NCBI GenBank assembly: GCA_017514685.1
Contig: JAFWJN010000010.1
Span: 1-39,247, forward strand
Direction: 5' to 3'
DNA: 39,247 bases
Origin: Clostridia bacterium
GTDB taxonomy: Bacteria; Bacillota; Clostridia; Christensenellales; CAG-138
Position numbers and translations under genes: made by a program. The notes under the pieces were generated by a model. The model was given only the letters and a program-made list of their open reading frames with translations, searched no databases and had not been told where the DNA came from. The first letter of the stretch is position 1; each line of letters begins with the position of its first letter. Below are positions 14,811-23,436 of the stretch, piece after piece.

Positions 14811-17423
14811 TCATAAAGACTTTCCGGACAGAGACAGTTTCTGCCCTTTCTTGAGAATGACCGGCTCAAACCGGACAGCCAATTCTTCCGGAGTTTCAAG
14901 AAGGGTAAACGGAAGAGGTTTGCCTCCGCAGAAGAGAGACAGAGCGGAAGAATGATTCCGGAGCAGAAGTCTGCGCACCGTAAGCGTACCGCAGCACACC
15001 GTCAGTTCCCGGGAATCAGAAGTGCCTGACAGAATTCCGTATCCTGAAGATGCAAACCACGGTATATGGAACGATTCGCCGGATGCGGGACCGAAACGGA
15101 GCGTTTGCGCCGGAGCATCATAGGAAAAGCCGGATAACGCATTCAGAAGAGCAAAACTTGACAGCGGACGGTAATAGAAGTCACCGCATTCGGCATGATT
15201 CCATACCAGCCCGAGTCGTTCATACCGTTCCTGTACAGTTTTCACAAGTTGCAGTCCGCGTTCATAAGAACCGGTCATCAGAAGATACGCGGCGAACCAA
15301 TACTCGATGCCGGACCAGTTCGCTTCGCCCTGACAGTTGCGGAAGGTATACAGCGTGGTCTTTCCCTGCGGCAAACACCCGGCATTGATCAATCCGCGTT
15401 CTGGCGAAAAGTTGGCATGCCAGATCGTATCAAGAGCTTTATTTATAATCTGATCATCGAAGATTCCGCCAAGCCCGATCAGACGGCAGAAGCACTCACC
15501 GTCCAGCTGATCGGTCATACAGCATTCGTCTTTCTGTTCACCATCATTCCATAAATCAAAGCAGGAGCCGTTCCACAGCAACTGAAGAATAGAATCCGTT
15601 CCGCGCTGCAGAAGCATTCTCCATTTTCGGGCAAGTTCCGTTTCTCCAAGATCGTCTGCAAGCCGGGCAGCAGCTTTCAATGAAGCAAGCCACAGGATGG
15701 AAACATAAGCAGGAGTTCCGGAAAATTTCCAGGCATCATAGGTATTGCGGCCGGTTTCGGTATCGGGCAGTCCGTCCCCGTTAAGGTCAAGGGACTCGGT
15801 GCGGTTCATGGCTGCACAGACAGCAGGGAAGAGCTCCCGAAGCTGAGGCAGATCACCTGTCGCCAGCCAGTCGCGGCAGACGAGCAGCACAAACTGCGGA
15901 TTCATATCGACCCGTTCAAAGCCCTCATCAACGGCAGAAAAATCCGGAGAAAAGAAATGAGGGACAGCGCCATCTGAACGCATCCTGGAGGCAGTCATGC
16001 GCATCTGCCTTTGCTGAAGGCGCGGGAACAGGGCGCAGATTCCGAAAGTCCCGTGATAAGCGATATCTGTGGTATGAAGTCCGCAGGAACCAAGTCCTTC
16101 CCATATGCCGAAATCACCGTTCTTTGCCCACCAGCTGCTCTTGACAAGCGTGGACAGATGAATCGATACGGCGTCAGAAAAGACTTCCGGAAAACCGGTA
16201 TCATACAGGACGTCACAGAAATCATGCACCTTCAGAAGAATCTGTTGACGGTGCTGCCATAGATAGAAAGTCACTTCGGATGCGTCAGAGAAGTCGGCGG
16301 CATACCGGTGCCCGACAAAGGCACCGGAAGAGGAATACAGCGAAGGAAAATACCAAGAGAGAAGGAAAGGAACTTCTACCGTTGCCCCGGGGCTGAGCGT
16401 TTCGTGTACGCAGAGCGCGCTGTCGCCCCATTGACCATCATCCGACTCCCGGAGATTTTTCAAGAGATAGCGAAGCACTTCACGCAGAAAACCGGAATCC
16501 AGCATTTGCTCCTTTGCACCGGATTTCAGACGGTCTGTAATACTTGCAGCAGATGCGTACTCCGTGAAAGCATCAAAAAGACTGCACACTTCTTCATCCG
16601 ACAGTGCATCCGGATTGACAGAAAGAAGAGCGGAATCGATGCGTGAGGAGTGGGCGATATCCGGAAGACGACCGGCGCGATACAGATCGAACAGATAGGA
16701 TTCTTCGGAAACACCGAGTGGTCCGTGAGCAACATATTCATCCATGTAACGCCGGTATTCGCCGGAGAGAAATGAAATGTCGCTTCCTGCTGCGGAAAGG
16801 ACGATGCTTCCGCGGTCGGGAGCATCCGGCGCCTCCGGCGAACTCTCAGAAAGGATACCGGTAAATGATCCATCCTTCAGCACACGACACCGGCGATCTC
16901 CGGTCTCTGCAGAGACGATAGTTTTCAATTTGCCGGCGAGTGAAACCGAAACGGTTTTTTCAGAACGGTTATGAATCGAAAAGGTCAGAAAGATCCCCGG
17001 CATGCCCGCGGTGTTCTCTTCGTATGGTGTAAACGGCGCAGCAGCTTCCAGAGAAATCTCCACAGGAAGGGAGTCATCCCGATAACTTACTTTGGCGACA
17101 GGGAAAGAGCCCTTGAATTCGATGAATGAAACCGGCTTCAGGAAGGAATACATCCGAAAATTATTGTCACCAGTGCCAAAGCCGAGCCTGCGGAGCAAGA
17201 TTTTATCTTCCTCTTCTGTACGAAGACAAAAAGAAAGGCTGCCGGTAAGATTCTCACCGTCGTCTGCATCCGGCTTTTTTCGACAGTCCTGGCGGAATCG
17301 CAGAGGATTGGCAATCTGCCAGGAATGAAATTCTCCGTCAGGACGCAATTCAATACTTCCGGTACCGAGTCCGCCAAGAGGAACACCGCTGCAAATAGGC
17401 GGGCGTGTCATAAAAACAGTCAT
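14811..17423 (-). CDS. Glycoside hydrolase family 116 (GBA2-like beta-glucosidase/xylosidase)
   Basis: The product is 870 aa. The N-terminal beta-sandwich begins with GVPLGGLGTGSIELRPDG, the hallmark of GBA2-like GH116 enzymes, and the C-terminal (alpha/alpha)6 barrel contains WEGLG with Glu442 as the predicted nucleophile and NTYDAW with Asp563 as the predicted acid/base. The family removes beta-glucose, beta-xylose or beta-GlcNAc with retention; mammalian GBA2 splits glucosylceramide. No signal peptide is seen, so the enzyme should act on imported oligosaccharides in the cytoplasm. The ATG has TAGGAGG 7 nt upstream. It is transcribed away from the ABC importer operon, from a strong promoter in the shared 533-bp gap, and is probably co-regulated with it. 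The exact sugar is not predictable. Confidence 0.88.
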   Translation of the reverse strand: MTVFMTRPPICSGVPLGGLGTGSIELRPDGEFHSWQIANPLRFRQDCRKKPDADDGENLTGSLSFCLRTEEEDKILLRRLGFGTGDNNFRMYSFLKPVSFIEFKGSFPVAKVSYRDDSLPVEISLEAAAPFTPYEENTAGMPGIFLTFSIHNRSEKTVSVSLAGKLKTIVSAETGDRRCRVLKDGSFTGILSESSPEAPDAPDRGSIVLSAAGSDISFLSGEYRRYMDEYVAHGPLGVSEESYLFDLYRAGRLPDIAHSSRIDSALLSVNPDALSDEEVCSLFDAFTEYASAASITDRLKSGAKEQMLDSGFLREVLRYLLKNLRESDDGQWGDSALCVHETLSPGATVEVPFLLSWYFPSLYSSSGAFVGHRYAADFSDASEVTFYLWQHRQQILLKVHDFCDVLYDTGFPEVFSDAVSIHLSTLVKSSWWAKNGDFGIWEGLGSCGLHTTDIAYHGTFGICALFPRLQQRQMRMTASRMRSDGAVPHFFSPDFSAVDEGFERVDMNPQFVLLVCRDWLATGDLPQLRELFPAVCAAMNRTESLDLNGDGLPDTETGRNTYDAWKFSGTPAYVSILWLASLKAAARLADDLGETELARKWRMLLQRGTDSILQLLWNGSCFDLWNDGEQKDECCMTDQLDGECFCRLIGLGGIFDDQIINKALDTIWHANFSPERGLINAGCLPQGKTTLYTFRNCQGEANWSGIEYWFAAYLLMTGSYERGLQLVKTVQERYERLGLVWNHAECGDFYYRPLSSFALLNALSGFSYDAPAQTLRFGPASGESFHIPWFASSGYGILSGTSDSRELTVCCGTLTVRRLLLRNHSSALSLFCGGKPLPFTLLETPEELAVRFEPVILKKGQKLSLSGKSL

Positions 17424-17469
17424 AAAAAGCCTCCTAAGTCATGGTACAGCAATAGGAATTGTGTGCATC

Positions 17470-17498
17470 AGTATATCGGGATGCTCGTCTTATGTCCA
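17470..17498 (-). promoter_or_regulatory. Promoter of the GH116 gene
   Basis: On the minus strand TGGACA (plus-strand 17493-17498) and TATACT (17470-17475), each one mismatch from consensus, are separated by 17 nt. Confidence 0.75.
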
Positions 17499-17661
17499 TA
17501 GACTTTTCCAGGGAAAATTCGGTAAAAAGGATCTGGTAAGCTATTTAAACGTAAGAATGAGCAAAACATTGGAATGGATATGAATGTCTTGGACAAAAAA
17601 ACCTGTTGAATAGATTCAAAAGTACAAATTTATATTTTTCTGTCTGTTCTTTTGCTGAAAA

Positions 17662-17696
17662 ATATGTAAAAATAGAACAAAGGATATGTAAAAATA
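17662..17696. repeat. 13-bp direct repeat at 22-bp spacing (candidate AraC-type operator)
   Basis: ATATGTAAAAATA occurs at 17662-17674 and again at 17684-17696, start to start 22 bp, or two helical turns. AraC-family activators typically bind two direct half-sites about 21 bp apart. The AraC-type gene at 24423-25334 in the downstream operon is the natural candidate. The region is AT-rich, so chance similarity must be allowed for. Confidence 0.5.
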
Positions 17697-17956
17697 AAAT
17701 GAAAATATTTTGCGGATGAGAAGTCAGACAGTGAAAAATAAGCGCTATGACAGTTTTTAAATGCTTTTCCGCGACAAATGCAGAAAAAGCATATGAAAAA
17801 CTCGATTTTTCGCAAATTACATCTGTTTTTTTTTACATAATTAATTCCTGAAAATCCATGTTTTCCGTTTTTTTTATCCTGTAAGATACATTTGTACGAC
17901 AAGTTGGAAGGTGTTTTCTGACAATTTGATCGGAGCATTTTTACAGGAGGATTGAC

Positions 17957-20092
17957 ATGAAAAAACGTATTGCAGCTATGCTGCTGGCACTTGTTATGAT
18001 CGCAGGTGTATTTGCAGGATGCGCAGGTCAGCCAACAGCTACCACGCCGACAACGCCGGCATCCAATTCCGGAACGGCAAACTCTGGAAATACTGACACA
18101 ACAAAACCCGCCGATAACGGCAATCAGCAGGCGGCTCCCGCAGAGGAAGCGATTGAGAAAGAAGCACCGATGCTGGCTGCTCAGGTCAAAGACGGAAAAC
18201 TGCCCCCTCTGGAAGAACGTATCCCGACGGCAGAGGATGTCTATGTGGAAGCTAAGTACAGCCCGGAAGAAACACCGTCCTACGGCGGAGTCGTTCGTAC
18301 CTATAACAACGGTATGTGGTACTGGGGACCGTTCTGCGAGGAACCGCTGTTCCGTCTTCTGGACGATGGTACTGTAGAAGCGAACGTTGCAAAGGGATAT
18401 GACCTGTCTGATGACGGCCTTGTCTACACGATTCATCTTCGTGAAGGCATGAAATGGTCAGACGGCACTCCGTTCACCGCAACGGACTGCGTCTACTATT
18501 ACAACTATGTTCTCGTCACCGATGTAGACAACGAGACCGGAAAGATCACAAAGTCCAATGCAGGCCGTAACTATGGCTGGTACAAGACGACGGATGAAAA
18601 CGGCATTCTGCGTCCCGCTCAGGTTCGCTACGTTGATGATCTGACGTTCACGATCACACTGTACAGCCCGAAACCCACTTTGCTGCAGGCGATCTGCATC
18701 GACAACAAGTGGATGTTCTGCCCGAAAGAGTGGTACAAAGACATCATGGTGAATGATGCATCTGCACCTCACTGGTCCGGAGAAACCGATCTGAAACTGA
18801 TCGGCGGCGAAGGACTCCCAACCATCACGGAAGAAGAAGCTCTCGCAAACGCGCTCAAGAAGAGCGAACTGTATAACTTTGAAAACTTCTCCAAACTCGG
18901 CGATCAGCTTGGCTACCGCTACTGGCAGTATGCAGGCCGCCCGACCCTGCGTCCGTGGAACATCGTCAACGCATTGACAGATCAGACTCTCGTCTTTGAA
19001 CGCAACCCATACTACTGGAAAGTTGACAAGGACGGCCGTCAGCTCCCGTACATCGATACCGTAGAATTTGTAGGTATGGATCAGAACCTGTGGGCACAGG
19101 AAGAAATCGCAGGAAATATCGACGTAGCGCGCTTTGACGCAGGCGACTTCCCGATCTACAAGGCAAGCGAAGCAGTCGGCAACTACACTGTTTACACAGA
19201 AATCTCTCCGAGCTGGTCTTCCGTCGGTCTTGAACTGAACCAGTCTTATAAAGATCTGCAGTACCGCGCACTGTTCCAGAACATCGACTTCCGTCATGCT
19301 CTGTCGATCGCAGCAGATCGCAACGAAATCAATGAGATCATCGGAAACGGCATGATGACTCCTGCACAGTTCGCAGCACCCGAAGGCACCGGCGACTATA
19401 TCGCAGGCGCACCGCAGAAGTGGGTTGAATACGATGTTGCCGCAGCGAACAAACTGCTGGACGGCATTGAAGGCATCAGCAAAGAACTGAACGCCGACGG
19501 CTTCCGTACCTTCGTAGGCGGAGAGCATGATGGCCAGGCAATCACCATTGAGCTTGAAACCCGTGCAAATGCACCGTCCGATGCACAGCTTGTTGCTCTG
19601 CTCGCCAAATATTACAAGGCACTCGGACTTCAGATTGTTGAATCCAACAACACCGACAACAACGCCCGTAATGAGCGTTACTATGCAGGCGATATCTTCA
19701 TGGGCGCTGTCAACTCCAGCTCCGGTTCATTCAACGTCATGCTCCGTCCTGACGCAGTTGCTGCAAACCGTAACAACAGCGCATTCGTCGGTAAGTACGG
19801 TCTCGAGCATCAGGATGCTCTGACTCCGGAACCCGGAACAGGACTTGCGGAACTGATCGACGCGACCAAAGCATTGGTCTCCGCAAACAAACTGGAAGAG
19901 TTGCAGGCAGCTTCCAAGCGCATTGCTCAGGCACACTATGACAACACTTGGGTCATCGGTTTCTGCGTAAGTGACAGAACCTATGATGCAGTGAACAATC
20001 GTGTTCATAACTTCCGTTCGGGCTTTGTCAACTGTGACGAACTCCGCTTCCTCGGCTATACGAAGCCGTACACTTGGTTCATTCAGGACTAA
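17957..20092 (+). CDS. ABC importer substrate-binding lipoprotein (SBP_bac_5 / OppA-like)
   Basis: The product is 711 aa. The signal peptide ends in the lipobox FAGC (Cys22), followed by a Thr/Ser/Asn/Pro linker (25-60). The body is a family 5 extracellular binding protein: YDLSDDGLVYTIHLREGMKWSDGTPF near residue 140, and the DFRHALSIAADRNEI motif near 450. It is longer than classical OppA (about 540 aa), as in the OppA-like proteins that bind oligosaccharides in Thermotoga. Neighbouring glycosidases point the same way: the ligand is probably an oligosaccharide and not a peptide. ACAGGAGG precedes the ATG. Codon choice looks more biased than in neighbours, fitting high expression. A very stable hairpin follows the gene. 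Confidence 0.9.
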   Translation: MKKRIAAMLLALVMIAGVFAGCAGQPTATTPTTPASNSGTANSGNTDTTKPADNGNQQAAPAEEAIEKEAPMLAAQVKDGKLPPLEERIPTAEDVYVEAKYSPEETPSYGGVVRTYNNGMWYWGPFCEEPLFRLLDDGTVEANVAKGYDLSDDGLVYTIHLREGMKWSDGTPFTATDCVYYYNYVLVTDVDNETGKITKSNAGRNYGWYKTTDENGILRPAQVRYVDDLTFTITLYSPKPTLLQAICIDNKWMFCPKEWYKDIMVNDASAPHWSGETDLKLIGGEGLPTITEEEALANALKKSELYNFENFSKLGDQLGYRYWQYAGRPTLRPWNIVNALTDQTLVFERNPYYWKVDKDGRQLPYIDTVEFVGMDQNLWAQEEIAGNIDVARFDAGDFPIYKASEAVGNYTVYTEISPSWSSVGLELNQSYKDLQYRALFQNIDFRHALSIAADRNEINEIIGNGMMTPAQFAAPEGTGDYIAGAPQKWVEYDVAAANKLLDGIEGISKELNADGFRTFVGGEHDGQAITIELETRANAPSDAQLVALLAKYYKALGLQIVESNNTDNNARNERYYAGDIFMGAVNSSSGSFNVMLRPDAVAANRNNSAFVGKYGLEHQDALTPEPGTGLAELIDATKALVSANKLEELQAASKRIAQAHYDNTWVIGFCVSDRTYDAVNNRVHNFRSGFVNCDELRFLGYTKPYTWFIQD

Positions 20093-20112
20093 TCCGGATT
20101 AACCTCCTTATT

Positions 20113-20149
20113 AAGATCAGCCAGCAGTTTTATGCTGCTGGCTGATCTT
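20113..20149 (+). promoter_or_regulatory. 15-bp intercistronic hairpin after the binding-protein gene
   Basis: Arms 20113-20127 and 20135-20149 are perfect 15-nt complements with a 7-nt loop. GTAAAAG follows, so no T run exists and termination by the usual mechanism is unlikely. It more likely protects the 3' end of the binding-protein mRNA from exonucleases, giving an excess of binding protein over permeases, as known for other importer operons. Confidence 0.75.
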
Positions 20150-20208
20150 GTAAAAGACCTAGGATGAAGCTCCGTGCTTCGTCTCCGCATAAGGAAAAGA
20201 GGTGCTTT

Positions 20209-21207
20209 ATGGTAAAGTTTATCGTGAGAAAGCTGCTGATCATGGCCTTAACGGTTTTTCTGATCTCCCTGGCAGTCTTTTTCATCATCACACTCCCACC
20301 GGGAGATTTTCTCACCAACTATATAGGAAGACTTCTTGCTGCCGGTGAACAGGTGAATCCAGCCGAAATTGAAGCGCTGCGTGCAGCGTATGCGCTCGAT
20401 CAGCCGTTTTTCGTTCAGTTCTGGCGCTGGTTCAGCAATATCATCCTTCGCGGTGATTTCGGTTATTCGTTCTCATTGTCGATGCCGGTCACTTCGGTTA
20501 TTAAAGCTTATATCGTTCCGACAATGGCACTTTCCATTGTCACCATGCTCTTTACCTATCTGGTCTCGATACCGGTCGGTATCTACAGCGCTGTGCATCA
20601 GTATTCATTCGGTGATTATGCTTTTACCACAATCTGTTTTTTAGGTCAGGCAGTTCCGAATTTCCTGATGGCGATTTTGCTGATGTTCCTTGCGTTCAAG
20701 TTAACAGGTGATACGATGCTGGGCTTGTTCTCACCGAAATTCCAGAACGCGCCGTGGTCGTGGGAGAGAGTGCTGGATCTTTTGAAACACTGCATCATTC
20801 CGGTTCTGGTAATCGGACTCAATAATACCTGCGGCTTGATTCGTACGATGCGAAGCCAGATGCTCGATGAGCTGAACAAGAACTATGTTATGACAGGACG
20901 TGCAAAGGGCATGAAAGCGCGTGCGATCCGCTATAAGTATTGTGTTCGCGCAGCGGTCAATCCGATTGCGTCTTCCATCGGTTGGTCACTGGTCAGTATC
21001 TTTACAGGAACGACGATCACCGCTATCGTTCTGAATCTGCCTTCGATGGGCACGGTCATGTACAATGCGCTGATCAATCAGGATATGTTCCTGGCCGGAA
21101 GCTGGCTGTTCCTGATGGCGATTGCAACGGTTATCGGCACATTTATTTCCGACGTGCTGCTTGCATGGCTCGATCCGCGTGCACGCAAGGAATACCTGAA
21201 AGGCTAA
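20209..21207 (+). CDS. ABC importer permease (OppB/DppB type)
   Basis: The product is 332 aa. The ATG at 20209 has AAAGAGGTG in front; the upstream in-frame ATG at 20164 lies next to the hairpin and has no ribosome site. It has six membrane helices: an N-terminal one (VRKLLIMALTVFLISLAVFFII), a periplasmic segment, and a BPD_transp_1 domain with the cytoplasmic EAA-like loop GRAKGMKARAIRYKYCVRAAVNPI that docks to the ATPase. It forms the membrane channel with the next gene's product. The presumed cargo is an oligosaccharide, given the surrounding glycosidases. Confidence 0.92.
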   Translation: MVKFIVRKLLIMALTVFLISLAVFFIITLPPGDFLTNYIGRLLAAGEQVNPAEIEALRAAYALDQPFFVQFWRWFSNIILRGDFGYSFSLSMPVTSVIKAYIVPTMALSIVTMLFTYLVSIPVGIYSAVHQYSFGDYAFTTICFLGQAVPNFLMAILLMFLAFKLTGDTMLGLFSPKFQNAPWSWERVLDLLKHCIIPVLVIGLNNTCGLIRTMRSQMLDELNKNYVMTGRAKGMKARAIRYKYCVRAAVNPIASSIGWSLVSIFTGTTITAIVLNLPSMGTVMYNALINQDMFLAGSWLFLMAIATVIGTFISDVLLAWLDPRARKEYLKG

Positions 21208-21220
21208 GGAGGGGAGTAAA

Positions 21221-22363
21221 ATGGAAATGAAAGATAAGACGAAAAAAACTCCCGTCCGTAAGAGCCAGGAGAAAAAAAGCGATAAGTATTACTATGCTTC
21301 ACAATGGCAGCTGATGGGACGTAAGTTCCGTAAGCATAAGCTGGCGATGATAAGCGCGTTTGTCCTGATGATCTTCTATCTGATAGCGATCCTCGGCAAT
21401 TTCATCGCACCGCAGGGAACCGAGCAATATGACGGTAAGTACGTCAACTGCGCACCGACACCGGTACATCTGTTCCATGAAGGGAAATTTGTGGGACCGT
21501 TCGTCTATGGCCTGAAAATGGAGCGCGATCCGGTCACCTATATGGCACATTTTGCGGAGGATACGGAAAAAATCTGCCGCCTGCGCTTCTTTACAGAGGG
21601 TGACGAGGGCGGTGAATACAAATGGTTCGGCCTGATTCCGTCCAATATTCATTTGTTCAAAGCGGAAGACGGAAAGGTGTTCCTGTTCGGCACGGATAAC
21701 ATGGGAAGAGACCTGTTCTCCCGAGTGGTGTTAGGCGCTCAGATCTCTCTGTTTATTCCGGTTGCCGGCATGCTGATGACGCTGGTACTTGGTCTGGCAA
21801 TCGGTTCACTGGCTGGATATTTCGGCGGATGGGTGGATACCGTGATCCAGCGTATCATTGAGGTGGTCCGCTCGTTCCCGCAGGTCCCGCTGTGGATGGC
21901 GCTGTCAGCCGCTATTCCAAAGACGATGAAGCCGGCACAGGTGTTCATGCTGATGACAGTTATCCTGTCGCTTGTTTCCTGGCCCGGACTTGCCCGCGTT
22001 GTGCGTTCGAAGTTTATTTCCGTCAAGAAGGAAGACTTCATTATGGCGGCCAGGATTTCAGGCGCGCCGGCGGATAAACTGATCACCCGCCATATGATCC
22101 CGAGCTTTTTGAGCTATATCATCGTTGATATGACCATGGCGATCCCGGGACTGATCATCGGTGAAACAACACTGAGCTTCCTGGGACTCGGTCTCCGGTC
22201 ACCTGCTACCAGCTGGGGCGTTTTGCTGCAGGAGACCAACAAACTGGAAACGATCATGTTCTATAACTGGAAACTGATCCCGATGATCTTCGTGTTCCTC
22301 AGCGTATTGGCGTTCAACTTTATGGGTGATGGCTTGCGCGACGCGGCGGATCCATATAAGTAA
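21221..22363 (+). CDS. ABC importer permease (OppC/DppC type) with enlarged external loop
   Basis: The product is 380 aa, longer than the usual 290-310 aa. A basic N-terminal tail (KDKTKKTPVRKSQEKKS) precedes the first helix (about 40-65). An external insertion of roughly 100 residues (65-165) then comes before the conserved FGTDNMGRDLFSRVVLGAQISL and five more helices. The EAA loop is AARISGAPADKLITRHMIP, and the FLGLGLRSPATSWGVLL ending is typical. The large loop likely touches the long binding protein. GGAGGGGAG precedes the ATG and the gap to the first permease is 13 bp. Confidence 0.92.
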   Translation: MEMKDKTKKTPVRKSQEKKSDKYYYASQWQLMGRKFRKHKLAMISAFVLMIFYLIAILGNFIAPQGTEQYDGKYVNCAPTPVHLFHEGKFVGPFVYGLKMERDPVTYMAHFAEDTEKICRLRFFTEGDEGGEYKWFGLIPSNIHLFKAEDGKVFLFGTDNMGRDLFSRVVLGAQISLFIPVAGMLMTLVLGLAIGSLAGYFGGWVDTVIQRIIEVVRSFPQVPLWMALSAAIPKTMKPAQVFMLMTVILSLVSWPGLARVVRSKFISVKKEDFIMAARISGAPADKLITRHMIPSFLSYIIVDMTMAIPGLIIGETTLSFLGLGLRSPATSWGVLLQETNKLETIMFYNWKLIPMIFVFLSVLAFNFMGDGLRDAADPYK

Positions 22364-22377
22364 GGAGGTGCGGAGCA

Positions 22378-23436
22378 ATGAAACATAACAGGAAAGACCA
22401 TGCTCAGGACGGTTATCAGATTGCACCGGAGCATATCCTGGAGGTAAAGGACCTGAACGTTCATATCAATGTGGACGATTATGATCTTCACGCGGTGCGC
22501 GGCGTTAATTTCTCCCTCAAGAATGGCGAAACTCTAGGCCTGGTCGGTGAGTCCGGCTGCGGCAAGAGCGTTACCAGCAAAGAAGTTCTCGGCATCAATC
22601 CAAGCAACTGTAAGGGCAGCGGACAGATTCTGTACCGGACCAAATCAGGAAAGGTGTTGAATCTGCTGGAACTGAATCAGGACGGAGCGGTATACCGCGC
22701 AATCCGGGGCTCTGAGATATCGATGATTTTCCAGGAGCCTATGACGGCTTTCTCTCCGCTTTATACGATCGGCAATCAGCTTGCGGAGATCATCCTCCTG
22801 CATGATCCGAAAGCAACGAAAGCATCCGCAAGGGAAAGAGTGCTGGAAATGCTGAAAAAGGTCGGTATCGCCAATCCGGAAAAGCGCATCGACCAGTATC
22901 CGCATGAGTTTTCAGGCGGTATGCTGCAGAGAGCGCTGATCGCGATGATGCTGTGCTGCAATCCGGATATTCTGATTGCGGATGAACCGACGACCGCTCT
23001 GGACGTAACGATTCAGGCACAGATCCTTGAATTGATGCGGAGCCTTCAGAAAGAATTCGGGATGTCGATTCTTTTTATCACGCATGACCTTGGTACAGTC
23101 GCCAATATGTGCGATAATGTAGCTGTCATGTATCTCGGTGAGATCGTTGAGTATGGAACCGTACATCAGATCTTCCATAATCCTCAGCATCCCTATACGA
23201 AAGGACTTCTTCGCTCTCTGCCGAAAATGAACGAGAGCCGGGAGGAAAAACTCTATATCATCAACGGTATCGTACCGCTGCCGGTAGATCTTCCACCGTG
23301 CTGTGGCTTCTATGACCGCTGTGAGTATTGCATCGAGGGCGTATGCCCCAACAGGACGATTCCGGAATTCACAGTCGAACCGGGGCACATGGTGCGCTGT
23401 ATGCTGATGGAACAGGGGGAAAAGCAGCATGGATAA
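22378..23436 (+). CDS. ABC importer ATPase (OppD/DppD type)
   Basis: The product is 352 aa. Visible motifs: Walker A GESGCGKS (near residue 58), Q loop FQEPM, signature FSGGMLQRALIA, Walker B ILIADEPTTALD and switch His ITHDL. The C-terminal oligopeptide/dipeptide extension carries a Cys cluster (CCGFYDRCEYCIEGVC), as in relatives where it has been linked to an iron-sulfur cluster. It pairs with the OppF-type ATPase to drive uptake. AAGGAGG precedes the ATG at 22378; the stop overlaps the next gene by 8 nt. Confidence 0.93.
   Translation: MKHNRKDHAQDGYQIAPEHILEVKDLNVHINVDDYDLHAVRGVNFSLKNGETLGLVGESGCGKSVTSKEVLGINPSNCKGSGQILYRTKSGKVLNLLELNQDGAVYRAIRGSEISMIFQEPMTAFSPLYTIGNQLAEIILLHDPKATKASARERVLEMLKKVGIANPEKRIDQYPHEFSGGMLQRALIAMMLCCNPDILIADEPTTALDVTIQAQILELMRSLQKEFGMSILFITHDLGTVANMCDNVAVMYLGEIVEYGTVHQIFHNPQHPYTKGLLRSLPKMNESREEKLYIINGIVPLPVDLPPCCGFYDRCEYCIEGVCPNRTIPEFTVEPGHMVRCMLMEQGEKQHG

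Larger units (their letters stand above)
17424..17956. other. Long AT-rich divergent control region
   Basis: This 533-bp gap separates the GH116 gene from the importer operon. It holds the GH116 promoter, the inverted repeat TTGAAT-AG-ATTCAA (17606-17619), a 13-bp direct repeat (listed separately), and an 8-bp hairpin ATGCTTTT/AAAAGCAT (17761-17792). A convincing -35/-10 pair for the plus-strand operon was not found; CATAAT at 17836 is the best -10 candidate. A minus-strand open frame that crosses into the binding-protein gene is an antisense shadow. The size suggests regulation at several sites. Confidence 0.55.

Noticed and set aside
17630-18436. Minus-strand frame in the divergent control region
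   Set aside because: It is antisense to the binding-protein start and extends into AT-rich control DNA; the translation is low complexity and Cys/Phe-rich.
18458-19528. Minus-strand frame of 356 codons
   Set aside because: It is a shadow of the binding-protein gene; its composition is unusual (Cys- and Val-rich) and no family is visible.
20113-20149. Calling the 15-bp hairpin a terminator
   Set aside because: It is followed by GTAAAAG, with no T tract, and the operon continues with the permease.
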